From an uncultured Bacilli bacterium (lineage in GTDB: Bacteria; Bacillota_I; Bacilli_A; RF39; UBA660), in NCBI GenBank assembly GCA_949113215.1, contig CARZYU010000027.1, positions 667-13,816 of the forward strand: DNA of 13,150 bases, in the 5' to 3' direction. The notes under the pieces were generated by a model. It was not told the origin of the DNA and searched no databases. It worked only from the letters and a program-made list of their open reading frames with translations. The translations under genes and the position numbers were made by a program. The number at the start of each line of letters is the position of its first letter. The stretch's first letter is position 1. This document shows positions 12,864 through 13,150 of this stretch, piece by piece.

Positions 12864-13150
12864 GTGATAGATTTTTTAGTGTGTGATGACGAAGAAGTTG
12901 CCAGAAAAAATTTAAAAAAGCAAATTGTTGATTTGATGTCTTCAAAGAAGTATAAATATGAAATTCATTTATTTCAAAGTTACGATGAGGAATTTCAGTC
13001 TTGGATTAGTAAACCTTCTCCTAATAAAATTTATATTTTGGATATTAAAATTGCAGGGGCTGAAGAAACAGGAATTGATATTGCAAGAAAGATTCGATTG
13101 CTTGATACGCAATCTATTTTAATCTTTATTACCCAAGATAAAGAAAAGTA
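12864..13150 (+). CDS. AgrA/LytTR-type response regulator, receiver domain (cut by window end)
   Basis: The gene starts at GTG 12864, 7 bases after AGGTG, and runs off the window with 95 codons visible. The N-terminus is a receiver domain: IDFLVCDDEE with the acidic pair D8/D9, phosphoacceptor D60 in IYILDIKIAG, the helix GIDIARKIR, and the conserved T90 in LIFIT. The spacing and the YILDI/GI-x-x-A-x-x-IR pattern resemble AgrA and other LytTR-family regulators of peptide quorum sensing, more than OmpR or NarL types. The expected C-terminal LytTR DNA-binding domain and any sensor kinase would lie beyond the window, so this subclass is inferred. It has its own promoter and is divergent from the GDPD-like gene. 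Confidence 0.82.
   Translation, partial: MIDFLVCDDEEVARKNLKKQIVDLMSSKKYKYEIHLFQSYDEEFQSWISKPSPNKIYILDIKIAGAEETGIDIARKIRLLDTQSILIFITQDKEK

Noticed and set aside
12742..12945. Minus-strand 67-residue open frame
   Set aside because: It is antisense to the promoter and receiver domain of the response regulator, with low-complexity content.

Overview
The window looks like chromosome from a low-GC, Gram-positive Bacillota. It uses the standard code, with TGA as a stop (for example at the end of the FemAB gene). Most genes have GGAGG-type ribosome binding sites, and the content is core: a FemAB-type peptidoglycan bridge enzyme, MurD, enolase, SecG, RNase R, SmpB and tmRNA. The short LAFA-ending tmRNA tag, the tail-less enolase and the AT-rich codon use suggest a gut Bacilli lineage near Erysipelotrichales or RF39. 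That placement is inference only.

Layout. At 1-38 a plus-strand gene outside the window ends at a terminator. At 88-1344 (minus) is a FemAB-family aminoacyltransferase, divergent from the murD-eno pair (1457-4040), whose reading frames overlap by 11 bases. lemA (4078-5163) follows with an unusual extra transmembrane and coiled-coil N-terminus, and ends at a terminator. A kinase-fold protein (5310-6068) and secG (6135-6350) come next, each with its own apparent promoter. Then comes the ribosome-rescue cluster: rnr (6439-8542, split by a +1 frameshift near 8179), a CapA-like metallophosphatase, smpB and ssrA (tmRNA, 10247-10593). RNase R, SmpB and tmRNA act together on stalled ribosomes and the mRNAs that cause the stall. 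Here capA sits between rnr and smpB. The rest is accessory: a GNAT acetyltransferase (minus), a guanine deaminase (plus), a GDPD-fold protein that has lost its catalytic residues (minus), and, divergent from it, the start of an AgrA/LytTR-type response regulator that runs off the window.

The points most worth checking are the frameshifted RNase R, the catalytically dead GDPD-like protein beside an AgrA-like regulator, the coiled-coil LemA, the smpB stop/terminator/ssrA promoter overlap, the very short tmRNA tag, and the 11-bp-phased repeats before the guanine deaminase. No insertion sequence, CRISPR array, tRNA gene or complete mobile element was seen. No gene-free stretch exceeds 300 bases.
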